Origin: Trebonia sp963836195
GTDB taxonomy: Bacteria > Actinomycetota > Actinomycetes > Streptosporangiales > Streptosporangiaceae
NCBI GenBank assembly: GCA_963836195.1
Contig: CAWIIX010000019.1
Span: 1-64,000 of the forward strand
DNA length: 64,000 nt
Reading direction: 5' to 3'
In this document: one piece after another, positions 54,837-64,000 of the stretch
How the letters are laid out: the number at the start of each line of letters is the position of its first letter
Position numbering within the stretch: position 1 is the stretch's first letter
Program-made: the position numbers and the translations under genes
The notes under the pieces: generated by a model
Told to the model about the DNA's origin: nothing
Databases searched by the model: none
Seen by the model: the letters and a program-made list of their open reading frames with translations, nothing else

Positions 54837-57005
54837 CTAGTGGAAGATCGGGGGCTCGATCCCCATCGCGAGGCGCATCGCGTCCGCGATCTCCTGGGGA
54901 ACCGGCTGCTCGCACCAGACGACCTTGCCCGACTGCGAGCGGCGGGCGCCCCAGCGGGCGGAGAGCTGGGAGACGACGTGCAGGCCGCGGCCGTTCTCCG
55001 CGTCCTTGTCGACCTGCAGCACCCGGGGCAGCGCGGGCGAGGTGTCGTGCACCTCGCACGTCAGCGTGTCGGGCTCCAGGATGAGCTGCAGCAGCGTCTC
55101 GCCGTTGGCGTACTTGATCGCGTTGGTGACCAGCTCGGAGACGAGCAGCTCAGTGACCGGGATGAGGTCCTCGAGCCCCCAGCGCTTGAGCGGGTCCCTG
55201 ATCATGGAACGGGCCTGCCGGACGCAGGAGAGCTCGGGCTCGAGCGGGAAGCTGATCCGGTGGTCTTCCGGTATCCGCCGCAGCTTGGCGATGAGCACCG
55301 CGATGTCGTCCCGCTTGGCGTCGGAGTAGACGCCGTCGAGGGCGGTCTTGCACAGGTCTTCCAGGTCCTTCTCCGGCGCGCCCTCGCCGAACGCGACCTG
55401 CAGCCGCTCCAGGCCCTCGCTGATGTCCCGGTCGCGGGACTCGACCAGGCCGTCGGTGTAGAGAACGAACAGCGACCCGTCCTCGATCTGGTGCCGGGTG
55501 GTCTCCACGATGCCATCGTCGATGATGCCGAGCGGCGGGGAGGGCGCGACCTCGAGGTACTCGTTGGTACCGTCCGGGTGAACAAGCAGCGGCGGCAGGT
55601 GGCCGGCCACCGCGAGCTCGACCTCGCCCGTGACCGCGTCGTAGACCCCGTAGGCGCACGTCGCGAAGTGCGGCTCGCGCTCGCCGATGTTCTGCATGAG
55701 CTCGTCGAGCTGCTGCAGCGTCGCCGCCGGCGGCAGCTCGAGCATGGCCAGGGTCTGGATCGCGGTGCGCAGCCGTCCCATCGTGACCGCGGCCCGGACG
55801 CCGTGCCCGGCCACGTCGCCGACGACGAGCGCGACCCGCGCGCCGGGCAGCCGGATCGACTCGTACCAGTCGCCGCCGACCTCGACCAGCTCGCTGCCGG
55901 GCAGGTACCGGTGACGGACGTCGATCGAGGACGGATAGGACAACCCGGTCGGCAGCATCGCCCGCTGCAGCGTGAGCGCGGTCGCGTGCTCCCGGTTGTA
56001 GCGGGTGGCGTGGTCGAAGAAGACCGCCTGGCGGCCGGCGAAGTCCATCGCCATTTCCATGTCGTACCGGTCGAACCGGCGCGTCCCGAGCTCCCGGAAG
56101 CAGCAGAACAGGCCGACGACCTTGCCCTTGGAGATGGCGGGGAGGACGAGCATCGAGGTGTCGGAGAGCAGTCCGCCGACCGGCTTGCGGCGCCAGGCCC
56201 GGGCGAGCTTCCTGGCCGCCTCCGGGGTGATGGACGTCTCCAGGACCGCCGCGCCCGACTCGATCGACCTGGCGTAGGGCGAGCCGGCCGGGAAGCGGAG
56301 GATCTCGCCGACCGGGAACGCGGCCTGCCAGGCTGGGTTCTCCCTGTCGTGCTTGACGTGCAGCCGCCGGAGCGGCACGTTCGCGTCGGGGCCGTGCGCG
56401 GGGACCTCGTTGTCGCCGATCAGCGACTCGAGGACGAGCACCTCGGCGGCGGTGCAGAAGGCGGGCACGAGCTGCTCGGTCATCTTCTTGGCGAGGTCGC
56501 TGAAGTCGAGCGTGTCCTCGTCGGAGGGGCCGGAGTCGCGCAGTAGGACCTCGCGCATCAGGCCGGGCTCGATGAACCGCTCGCCCGACGGGATCGGGAT
56601 CTGCAGGATCACCAGGGCGGCGACGTCGCTGCCGCCCGCCTGCATCGGCCGTGCGCTGACCACCGAGCTGGCGATGGTGCCGTCCGCCAGCGCGATGGAA
56701 AGCATGTCGTTGGCCTCGCGGTCGGACTTGATCGCGTCGAGCAGCCCGGCGACCACGAGGGCGGCGCCCTTGTCGGGGGAGACGGGCGCGCCGCCGTCCT
56801 TGGGCGGGGTCGCGGTGATGTCAGCGAGGTTGACCCCGAGCAGGTCATCGCTCGATCGTGCGAGAACCTTGGGAGCCGTGCGGTCGTGCTGGACGATCCG
56901 GCCGGTGCGGTCGATGCCGAGGATAAGCGTCCGCACCGAGGGTGACGCGGTAGGGCTCACGGTCACCGGCGGTGCCTTTCGGCTCACCTTCTTGCCGGGT
57001 GTCAC
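54837..57005 (-). CDS. SpoIIE/PP2C phosphatase with PAS, GAF and HATPase domains
   Basis: 722 residues. An N-terminal PAS-like part (IDRTGRIVQHDRTAPKVLA) is followed by a GAF-like sensor, the PP2C/SpoIIE core (VEVGGDWYESIRLPGARVAL, VVGDVAGHGVRAAVTMGRLR, ELAVAGHLPPLLV, SLFVLYTDGLVESRDRD, RDDIAVLIAKL), and a C-terminal RsbW-like ATPase (LLVSELVTNAIKYANGETLL, GRGLHVVSQLSARWG). It dephosphorylates anti-anti-sigma proteins and may also switch a sigma factor. The GTG at 57005 is chosen because CAGGAG lies before it; an ATG 21 codons upstream is possible. Confidence 0.93.
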   Translation of the reverse strand: MTPGKKVSRKAPPVTVSPTASPSVRTLILGIDRTGRIVQHDRTAPKVLARSSDDLLGVNLADITATPPKDGGAPVSPDKGAALVVAGLLDAIKSDREANDMLSIALADGTIASSVVSARPMQAGGSDVAALVILQIPIPSGERFIEPGLMREVLLRDSGPSDEDTLDFSDLAKKMTEQLVPAFCTAAEVLVLESLIGDNEVPAHGPDANVPLRRLHVKHDRENPAWQAAFPVGEILRFPAGSPYARSIESGAAVLETSITPEAARKLARAWRRKPVGGLLSDTSMLVLPAISKGKVVGLFCCFRELGTRRFDRYDMEMAMDFAGRQAVFFDHATRYNREHATALTLQRAMLPTGLSYPSSIDVRHRYLPGSELVEVGGDWYESIRLPGARVALVVGDVAGHGVRAAVTMGRLRTAIQTLAMLELPPAATLQQLDELMQNIGEREPHFATCAYGVYDAVTGEVELAVAGHLPPLLVHPDGTNEYLEVAPSPPLGIIDDGIVETTRHQIEDGSLFVLYTDGLVESRDRDISEGLERLQVAFGEGAPEKDLEDLCKTALDGVYSDAKRDDIAVLIAKLRRIPEDHRISFPLEPELSCVRQARSMIRDPLKRWGLEDLIPVTELLVSELVTNAIKYANGETLLQLILEPDTLTCEVHDTSPALPRVLQVDKDAENGRGLHVVSQLSARWGARRSQSGKVVWCEQPVPQEIADAMRLAMGIEPPIFH

Positions 57006-57228
57006 GGGCGACTCCTGGATGTTCGTGCACGACGTGCTCTCGCCATTATGGGCTACCCGGTGATGCATCTGAGAGCGCTTCCGATTCTTCCCCTTTGCCC
57101 ATGTATTACCAATTATGTCATATTAACTGGGTTGATGACGGGCCTTCTGGGACACTGGGCGCCTAACGCGACACTGTTTTGGGCTACATATTCCTTACCG
57201 GAAGCTCGCGGGCTGGTATCTGAGTTCG

Positions 57229-58218
57229 CTACTGGGACAGCGTGGTGTTCTGCGCCGAGGCGGTGGCGACGATGCCCTGGCTGGTGACGTTGATGGAGCG
57301 GACGACCAGGCCGGCCGGCAGCTTCGGTATGGAGAAGGTGTACGACGAGGCGATCGTCGACCCGCCGATGAGCGACGCCAGGCCCGCCAGGCCGGTCAGC
57401 TTGCCGACCTCGATATTGACCACATTCGGGCTGGGGTGGTCGATCTTCCCGACCGCGCCGCCCAGCGAGGAGTCGAACTTGATCGCGTCCGGCCCGTCAG
57501 CCGGGTCGGCGGTGACCGTCAGGCCCGGGATCGGGATCAGGTTGGTGACGGTGGTGAACGAGACCACCACGGTGCCGTTGATCTTGCTGATCGTCGCGCC
57601 GTTGAACGACGCGTTGGGGCGCACCCCGGTCGCGGTGGCGTGCAGGCTGCTGATCACGACCTGCTTGACGGTGAAGTTGCTCGCGTTGATGTCGATCTGG
57701 CTCAGGTCACGCGACGCGACCTGGGTGAGGAACGGGAACCCCTCGATGTTCACCGACGGCTTGGTGCCGAGCCCGGAGGAGTCGATCTTGGTCGCGATCG
57801 CGTTCTCGGCGAAGGCCTTGGCGCCGAAGTCGAGCCCGACCAGCACGAGGATCAGCACGACGAGCGCGATGAGCCAGCGACGGCCGCGGTGCCTGCGCTT
57901 GGGCGGGCGCGACTGCCCGACGGGCGGCTGCTGCTGTTGGTCCTGCCAGGCTGGCTGCTGCTGGTCCTGCCACGCCGGCTGCTGCACGCCGCGCGCGACC
58001 GTCTCCTCGTACCCGGGGGACTGCTGCGGGGGGTGCTGCCAGCCTGACGGCCGCACCCCGCGCGGGACCGTCTCCTCGGACCCGGAGGACTGCTGTTCGT
58101 AAGGCGGCTGCTGCCCCGGCTGGCCGCCGATCTGGCCCTGCCCGCCGTTCTGGCCGGGCTGCCCGCCGCGGGCGGGCGGCTGCTCCGGCCATCCGCCGTT
58201 CGGTTGGTAGTTGCTCAC
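57229..58218 (-). CDS. DUF2993 (LmeA-like) lipid-binding protein 1
   Basis: 329 residues. A long Gln/Pro-rich cytoplasmic N-terminus with two copies of a (S/Y)EETV(P/A)RGV motif and WQDQQQ repeats, then basic KRRHRGRR and one membrane helix (WLIALVVLILVLVGLDFGAK). The exported DUF2993 domain carries SVNIEGFPFLTQVASRDLSQ. Mycobacterial LmeA of this family binds phosphoinositides and is needed for lipomannan processing. Paralogue of the next gene. Confidence 0.87.
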   Translation of the reverse strand: MSNYQPNGGWPEQPPARGGQPGQNGGQGQIGGQPGQQPPYEQQSSGSEETVPRGVRPSGWQHPPQQSPGYEETVARGVQQPAWQDQQQPAWQDQQQQPPVGQSRPPKRRHRGRRWLIALVVLILVLVGLDFGAKAFAENAIATKIDSSGLGTKPSVNIEGFPFLTQVASRDLSQIDINASNFTVKQVVISSLHATATGVRPNASFNGATISKINGTVVVSFTTVTNLIPIPGLTVTADPADGPDAIKFDSSLGGAVGKIDHPSPNVVNIEVGKLTGLAGLASLIGGSTIASSYTFSIPKLPAGLVVRSINVTSQGIVATASAQNTTLSQ

Positions 58219-58372
58219 CCGGGAGCTCCCCTCAGTGGACCGGCTCGCGATCGTTTATACCCAGCACCCGCGCGCAGGGTACCCCGCATTGCCACGGGTT
58301 TCCCGAGTTGCGGGATTTTGCCTCTCGTTTGACCGGTTGCGGGCGCTTGCTGGCCCGCGTCCGGCCGGCCGC

Positions 58373-59988
58373 CTACTTGCTGAAGGTGGCGTCGGTCGCG
58401 GCGGCCGAGAGGGTGAGTCCCTGCCCGTTGAGCGTCAGCCCGGTGATCCGCAGGCTCGGCGGGACGCCGGCTGGAAGGTTGATCGGGAACGAGGCGGCCG
58501 CGCCGAGCAGCGTGCCGACCAGACCGCCGCTCTTCGGCAGCTCAATCGTAATCTGCTGCGGTCCGGTCTGCTTGATCTCCACCTCGCCGCTGGCGCTCAG
58601 CCCGAGCACGGTCCCGGTGACCTTCAGCTTGTTCACGCCGTCGGGCACCGCCGTGAGCGACGCGGCGTCCCCCAGTTCGCTCGAGATGCCGTCGGTCAGC
58701 GAGCTCAGCGACACGAACGCGGTCGCGCTGAGGTGATCGATCGTGGCGCCGTTCCAGGACGAGTTCAGGTGCATGCCGGTGATGGTCGCGTTCAGGCTGG
58801 AGATCGTCACCGGGCCCGCCGGGATGTTGCTCGCGCTGATGACGACCTTCTTGAAGTCCTTGTGCACGACCTGGGTGAGGAACGGGAAGCCCTCGATGTC
58901 GACCGACGGCTTGACCGGGAACCCGTTGGCGGTGAACTGGTTGGCCATGTCGTTCTCGGCGATCGCCTGGCCCACGAAGTTGCCGATCACCAGCACGATC
59001 GCGATCACCAGGATGACGAACAGCGAGATGACCGAGCGGCGGACCGGCCGCCGCCGGCGTCGCGGCCGCGGCGGCGGCCCGTCCTCGGGTTCGTGGTCCT
59101 GGGGGCCGTAGCCGCGCTGGGCGTTGCCCCGATCCCAGTCGCCCTGGGGCCCGTACCCCTCCGGTCCGTACCCCTGGGGCGCGTACCCCTGCGGCCCGTA
59201 GCCCTGCCGCTCGTAGCCCGGCTGCTCCTGACCGGGCTGGTCGTAACCACCCTGGTCGTAACCACCCTGGTCGTAGCCATGCTGCTCGTAATCCCGCTGC
59301 GCGCTGCCCTGATGCCAGTCGCCCTGCGGTCCGTAGTCCGGCTGGGCTTGGCCCTGCTCCCAGCCGCCCTGCGGCCCGTAGTCGGGCTGGGCGTGGCCCT
59401 GCCCCCAGCCGGCTTGCGGTGCATCGTCTTGCGGACCGTCGCTTTCGGAGGCCTCGCCTTCGGGCGCCGCGCTCGGGGGCGCGTCGTGTTGAGGTCCGTC
59501 GGCTGAGGCCCAGTCGCCCTGCGGCCCGTTGCCCTGCCCCCAGGTGCTCGGCTGGGCGACGGTCGGCGGGGCGGGAGCGCTGGCCTCATGCAGGACGGCC
59601 CGGGGGATGGTCGCCTGGGAAACGCCGCCCTCGGCGGCGGTGACCTGACCCGAGTCGCTGTTGGGAGTGGCCGCCTCAGCGGCGTCGTCCTGGCTCGCGT
59701 CGTCGTGCTCCGCGTCGTCCTGCGCTGGCGTCGTCCTGCGCTGGGTCGTCCTGCGGTGGCTCGTCCTGCGCTGGCTCGTCCTGCGGTGGCTCGTCCTGGG
59801 CTGGCTCGTCCTGAGCTCGCTCGCCCCGGGCTGGCTCGCCCCGGGCTGGCTCGCCCTGGGCTGGCTCGCCCTGGGCCGGCATCGTCCTGGGGCGGGTCGT
59901 CCCGACTCTCGCGGCTGGGGTCCTCGCCGCCCGGGTCGGTCAGCGACGTCGATAGGGGTGTCATCGGCTGGGTTGGTTCATAGCTCAT
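58373..59988 (-). CDS. DUF2993 (LmeA-like) protein 2, repeat-rich N-terminus with two frame changes
   Basis: Second DUF2993 protein, about 537 codons when joined. MSYEPTQPMTPLSTSLTDPG leads into AQGEP/AQDEP five-residue repeats (59720-59880), then QGDW, GYGPQ and QPDYGPQG repeats, an Arg-rich stretch, a membrane helix (VISLFVILVIAIVLVIGNFV), and the domain with SVDIEGFPFLTQVVHKDFKK. Two one-base insertions, near 59884 and 59720, are needed to connect the repeats; the total length is two bases too long, as expected. A promoter must lie in the short divergent gap to the FHA-ABC gene. Confidence 0.75.
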
Positions 59989-60194
59989 GGTGGCTCCCCC
60001 GTCGGGCCCGCGGCTGACGCCGAATATAAAGATCGACAGATGTCGACGTTGTACGTAGAAAGCTCGCACTGTAGTTATAGTTCACCAGATTCCGGATTAC
60101 ACCTCAGAGCCCTAGACTCTTGACCAGGTGGGTATGTAACGATCCGGGGGCCTTGGCGGTCGATCACGAGGGGAATTCGGCAGTGGGGATTCAA

Positions 60195-62643
60195 ATGGCG
60201 CATAGCTCGCGTAGCGCACCTCCGCTGCTGGTCCGCACGGTGCGCTCCACGCATCGACTCGAGGAGGGCACCGAGTACCACATCGGCCGCGACGAGCGCG
60301 CCGACATCCCGGTGACCGACCCGCGGGTCTCCTGGGACCACGCGGTGCTCTACGTCTCCGACGGGATCTGGGTGCTCGAGGACCAGGGCAGCAGGAACGG
60401 CACCTACTCGGGCTCCGAGCGGATCTCCCGGCTGAACATCGACGGCCCGTGCGTGATCCACGTCGGCAACCCGGAGGACGGGCCGGTGCTCCGGTTCGAG
60501 CTCGAAGCGGTCGCCGAGACGCCGGCGAACGCGCCGGCCGAGCGCCCCGCCCCGCTCGCCCGGGTCGCTGCCGTTCAGCGGCTGGGGCGACGTCGACCCG
60601 CATGCGTCGCTGCCCGGCGTGGACCGCGAGCCCACCTCGCGCATCCAGCTGCCGGCGGCGCGGGTGGTGAAGATCGGCCGCCGCCCGGACAACGACATCG
60701 TCGTGCATGACCTCGGGGTCTCCAAGGCGCACGCCGAGCTGAAGATGTCACCGACCGGCCGGTACCAGATCTTCGACCTCGGCAGCCACAACGGCACCTA
60801 CGTCAACGGCCAGCGGGTGAACCAGGCCGAGCTGACCGAGGACGACATCGTCTCGATCGGCCACGCCACCTTCCGGCTGGCCGGCGGCGTCCTGACCGAG
60901 TACATCGACGACGGCAACGTCCCCTTCGAGGCTCAGGAGCTGCGGGTCGCGGTGGGCGACGGCGGCAAGCAGAAGGTGCTGCTCGAGGGCATCTCGTTCC
61001 CGCTCGCCGAGCGCTCGATGATGGCGGTCATCGGCCCGGCCGGAGCGGGCAAGTCCACCCTGCTCAACGCGCTGACCGGCAAGCGCCCGGCCACCACCGG
61101 CAGCGTCTACTACGACTTCCGCGACCTGTACGCGAACTACGACGAGCTCAAGCACCGGATCGGGCTGGTGCCGCAGGAGTCCGTCACCCACGACCAGCTC
61201 ACCGCCAAGTCGGCCCTCGGCTACGCGGCCGAGCTCAGGTTCCCGCCCGACATCACCGAGGACGACAGGAACCAGCGGGTCGACGAGGTGCTGGGCGAGC
61301 TGGAGATGACCCAGCACGCGAACACCAGGATCGTGCGGCTGTCCGGCGGCCAGAAGAAGCGCGTCAACATCGGCCTCGAGCTGCTGACCAAGCCCAGCCT
61401 GCTGTTCCTGGACGAGCCGACCTCGCCGCTCGACCCGCACCTCAAGCGCGAGCTCTTCGGCCAGATGAAGAAGATGACCGAGAACGGCCAGTCGGTCGTG
61501 GTGATCACCCACGACGTCGAGTCGAAGCTGATCGACCAGTGCGACCGGCTGATCGTGCTCGCGCCCGGCGGCCGGATGGCCTACTTCGGCCCGCCCGCCG
61601 AGGGGCTGAAGTACTTCGCGGCCGGCGACTGGGCGGACGTCTTCCAGGCCTTCTCCGACGACCCGGCGGCGGACTGGTCGGGCCAGTTCCACGGCTCTCC
61701 CGAGTACCAGAAGTACGTGGCCAGCCGGATGTCGGTCAACCCGGCGCAGCAGCAGCGACAGAACCGGTCGCCCGAGGACGAGGCCAAGCCGAAGCAGCGC
61801 GGCAGCCTCACCCAGGTGTTCACGATGGCCCGCCGCTACGCGCGGGTGCTGTCGGTCGACCGCGGCTACACGATCTTCGCGGTGGCGCTGCCGATCATCC
61901 TCGGCGCGCTGCTGCGGATCATCCCGTCCACCTTCGGCCTCGGCGGCCCGCCGGGGAAGAACCAGGGCGCCCAGACGCTGCTGCTGATCCTGGTCATGGC
62001 GGCCTGCCTGTCCGGCACCGCGAACTCGATCCGCGAGTTCGTCAAGGAACGCGAGATCTACGAGCGAGAACGGATGGCGGGGCTGTCGTCGGGCGCCTAC
62101 CTGATGTCAAAGGTGCTCGTCCTCGGCGTCGTCAGCCTGGTCCAGGCGCTGATCATCGTCATCATCGGGCTGGCCGGGACGAAGATGCCGGCCAAGGCGG
62201 CGGCGATACCCGGGCCGCCGATCATCGAGATCGCGGTGGCGACCGTGGTCCTGTGCGTGGTGTCGATGCTGCTCGGCCTGCTGATCTCCACGCTCGTGAC
62301 GAAGAGCGATCAGACCATGCCCGCCCTGGTGGTGGTCACGATGATCGAGGTCGTGCTCTCGGGCGGCGTGTTCGCGCTCGGCGCCGGGGCCGAGGCGTAC
62401 GTGTCGATGATCGCGCCCGCCCGCTGGGGCATGGCCGCCCTCGCCTCGACCATCAACCTGAACGTGATCACCCCGGCCAACCCGCTGGCGCCGGTCAAGC
62501 CGGACGCGCTGTGGACGCACAGCGCCGCCCAGTGGGGGACCGACATGGGCGTCCTGGTCCTGATCGGCCTGATCTGCCTGTTCATCGCCGGCTTCCGGCT
62601 CTGCCAGGATCGGGCCACGACGGCGCAAGGCCGCCACCGCTGA
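60195..62643 (+). CDS. FHA-ABC exporter (Rv1747-like), one frame change
   Basis: 815 residues when joined. Two FHA domains (YHIGRDERADIPVTDPRVSW with GSRNGTY; KIGRRPDNDIVVHDLGVSKA with GSHNGTYVNG), an ABC ATPase (IGPAGAGKSTLLNALTGKRP, VRLSGGQKKRVNIGLELLTK, LLFLDEPTSPLDPH) and an ABC2 membrane domain with six helices. Mycobacterial Rv1747 has this layout, is regulated by Ser/Thr kinases through FHA binding, and exports lipid-linked products. An extra base near 60560 separates the first FHA from the rest. 2449 bases is one too many. A GTG four codons upstream is an alternative start. Confidence 0.88.
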
Positions 62644-62672
62644 CAAATAGCGCGGGCAGCCGGAGTCGGCCG

Positions 62673-62683
62673 GGTCCGTTCGA
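62673..62683 (-). repeat. Dispersed CGAACGGACC repeat, inverted copy after FHA-ABC
   Basis: GGTCCGTTCGA 30 bases beyond the FHA-ABC stop, followed by CTGATTTTTG. Reverse complement of the core seen at 13012. Confidence 0.5.
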
Positions 62684-62745
62684 TGGAAACCTGATTTTTG
62701 TTCTTATGTGGGAACAAGTCCGGATCAGGCGCACTTGAGTAGTTC

Positions 62746-64000
62746 GTGAAGTTTGCACTCCCGGGCCGGGCCGCCAATCAGAAGGTGGTCGTCAGCGCGG
62801 TGTTCGTCGCGGCGATGTTCATGAACATCATGGACGGGACCGTCGTCAACGTCGCGCTGCCCACGCTGAGCAGGTACTTCGGCGCGCCGATCGGGTCCGT
62901 GAGCGGGGTCGTGACCGCCTACCTGGTGGCGCTGGCGGTGGCGATGCCCGCCTCCGGCTGGGTGGGCGACCGGTTCGGCGGCCGGAACGTCCTGCTCGGC
63001 GCGATCGGGCTGTTCACCGCCGCGTCGGCGCTGTGCGGGGTGGCGACCTCGCTGCCCGAGCTGGTCGCGTTCCGCGCGCTGCAGGGGCTCGGCGGCGGAA
63101 TGCTGGTCCCGGTCGGGATGACGATGATCACCCGGGTGTTCCCGCCCGCCGAGCGGATCAAGGCCAACCAGATCCTGGTCGTGCCGACGCTGCTGGCGCC
63201 GGCCCTCGGCCCGGTGATCGGCGGCGCGCTGGTCGACGGGCTCTCCTGGCGCTGGATCTTCTACATCAACCTGCCGATCGGCCTGGCCGCGGTCGCGGTC
63301 GGGGCGCTCTTCCTGCCGGGCGGGTCGGAGCACCCGGCGGGCCGGTTCGACCTGCCGGGCATGCTGCTCGCGGCGACCGGGTTCCCGCTGTTCCTGTACG
63401 CGATCTCGGTCGGCTCGACGTCCGGCTGGAGCTCGCCCGTCGTGGCCGGCACCGGGCTGTCCGGGCTGGCGCTGCTGGCCGCCTTCGTCGCCGTCGAGCA
63501 GCGGGTCGCCTCGCCGCTGCTGCGGCTGCGGATCTACCGCGACCGGCTCTTCCGCGTCACCAGCCTGCAGCTGATCGCCGCCTCGGGCGGGTTCATGGGC
63601 ACGCTGTTCCTGGTGCCGCTGCTGCTGCAGAACGGCCTCGGCTTCTCCGCCATCCACTCGGGGCTGTCCACCTTCACCGAGGCGCTCGGCGGGATGTGCG
63701 GCACCCAGCTGACCTCCCGGATCTACAAGCGGGTGGGCCCGCGCCGCCTGATGATCACGGGCATGTCGGGGACGGTGCTGACGATCGGCGCGATGGCGCT
63801 GGCCGGGCGGTCGGACGCGGACTGGCTGATCCCGCTGCTGATGTTCTTCACCGGGCTCTCGTTCGGGTTCGCGATGGCCCCCTCGCTCGCCGCCAACATG
63901 GCCAAGATCTCCGCCGCCGAGACCGGGCACGCGTCCACCCTGCAGAACACGGTCCGGCAGGCCGGGGCGGCGGTCGGGGTCGCGCTGCTCGGCACCGATT
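62746..64000 (+). CDS. DHA2-family MFS transporter, 3' end beyond window
   Basis: At least 418 codons. FVAAMFMNIMDGTVVNVALP is helix 1, GWVGDRFGGRNVLLG is motif A, FRALQGLGGGMLVPVGMTMI is helix 4, ALGPVIGGALVDGLSWRWIF is motif C, and IYRDRLFRVTSLQLIAASGG comes later. Fourteen-helix EmrB/QacA-type drug exporter. The GTG chosen directly follows a stop in the same frame; an ATG 23 codons later is another option. The frame is open to the window end. Confidence 0.88.
   Translation, partial: MKFALPGRAANQKVVVSAVFVAAMFMNIMDGTVVNVALPTLSRYFGAPIGSVSGVVTAYLVALAVAMPASGWVGDRFGGRNVLLGAIGLFTAASALCGVATSLPELVAFRALQGLGGGMLVPVGMTMITRVFPPAERIKANQILVVPTLLAPALGPVIGGALVDGLSWRWIFYINLPIGLAAVAVGALFLPGGSEHPAGRFDLPGMLLAATGFPLFLYAISVGSTSGWSSPVVAGTGLSGLALLAAFVAVEQRVASPLLRLRIYRDRLFRVTSLQLIAASGGFMGTLFLVPLLLQNGLGFSAIHSGLSTFTEALGGMCGTQLTSRIYKRVGPRRLMITGMSGTVLTIGAMALAGRSDADWLIPLLMFFTGLSFGFAMAPSLAANMAKISAAETGHASTLQNTVRQAGAAVGVALLGTD

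Noticed and set aside
62725..63930. 401-codon minus-strand frame at the window end
   Set aside because: Shadow of the plus-strand MFS gene, which is open to the window end and has clear motifs.

Overview
The window is high-GC DNA with actinomycete signatures: SpoIIE-type phosphatase, an XRE/DUF5753 plus DUF397 pair, a STAND regulator with XRE, NB-ARC and TPR domains, an Rv1747-like FHA-ABC protein, DUF2993 proteins and a DUF222/HNH gene. It looks chromosomal (glmS, two-component system, dense mixed-strand genes) and probably comes from a mycelial soil actinomycete. I cannot name the genus.

Layout. (1) 1-13 kb: a two-component system, a LolA-like/ABC export operon and an acyl-CoA ligase, then a redox block (ApbE flavin transferase, b-type membrane cytochrome, ferric-reductase-like membrane protein, NuoF-like flavoprotein, ferredoxin) with a glucosylglycerate hydrolase inside it. 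Tandem TCTCAG repeats at about one-helical-turn spacing stand before three of these transcription units, so the two-component system may control the block. (2) 13.3-15.2 kb: a same-strand array of about 17-18 tRNA genes, flanked by an intact ferredoxin gene and a ferredoxin 3' remnant. (3) 15.7-30.1 kb: VOC and SnoaL-like proteins, pirin, TetR, an MFS exporter, an S53 peptidase with three frame changes, a STAND regulator, a small CxxC protein, an MFS transporter and a diguanylate cyclase. (4) 30.6-45.6 kb: an accessory island. It has a DUF222/HNH gene and a defence locus with AIPR, PD-(D/E)XK, Z1 helicase, two MutL/MORC-like GHKL ATPases, a cytosine-5 methyltransferase and an HhH-GPD glycosylase, followed by an HNH endonuclease. 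Apart from that last gene, almost every gene here is broken by single-base frame changes. (5) 44-50 kb: a mobile mystery protein A/B (XRE/Fic) pair, a DUF4143 ATPase between two near-identical direct repeats, and several copies and fragments of one small CxxC protein family. (6) 50-64 kb: glmS, BldC-like, RsbW-like, XRE and DUF397 regulators, the SpoIIE phosphatase, two DUF2993 proteins, the FHA-ABC protein and a truncated MFS gene.

Two things stand out. The first is the defence island, whose content matches MutL/Z1/DUF/AIPR (Mza-type) systems but adds a second GHKL ATPase and a likely mismatch glycosylase overlapping the methyltransferase. The second is the multicopy small CxxC family around it; two copies share a structured 5' leader and two form a direct-repeat cassette around an ATPase gene. 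The frame changes are mostly single-base insertions at otherwise well-conserved places, so sequence error has to be excluded before any of these genes is called dead.
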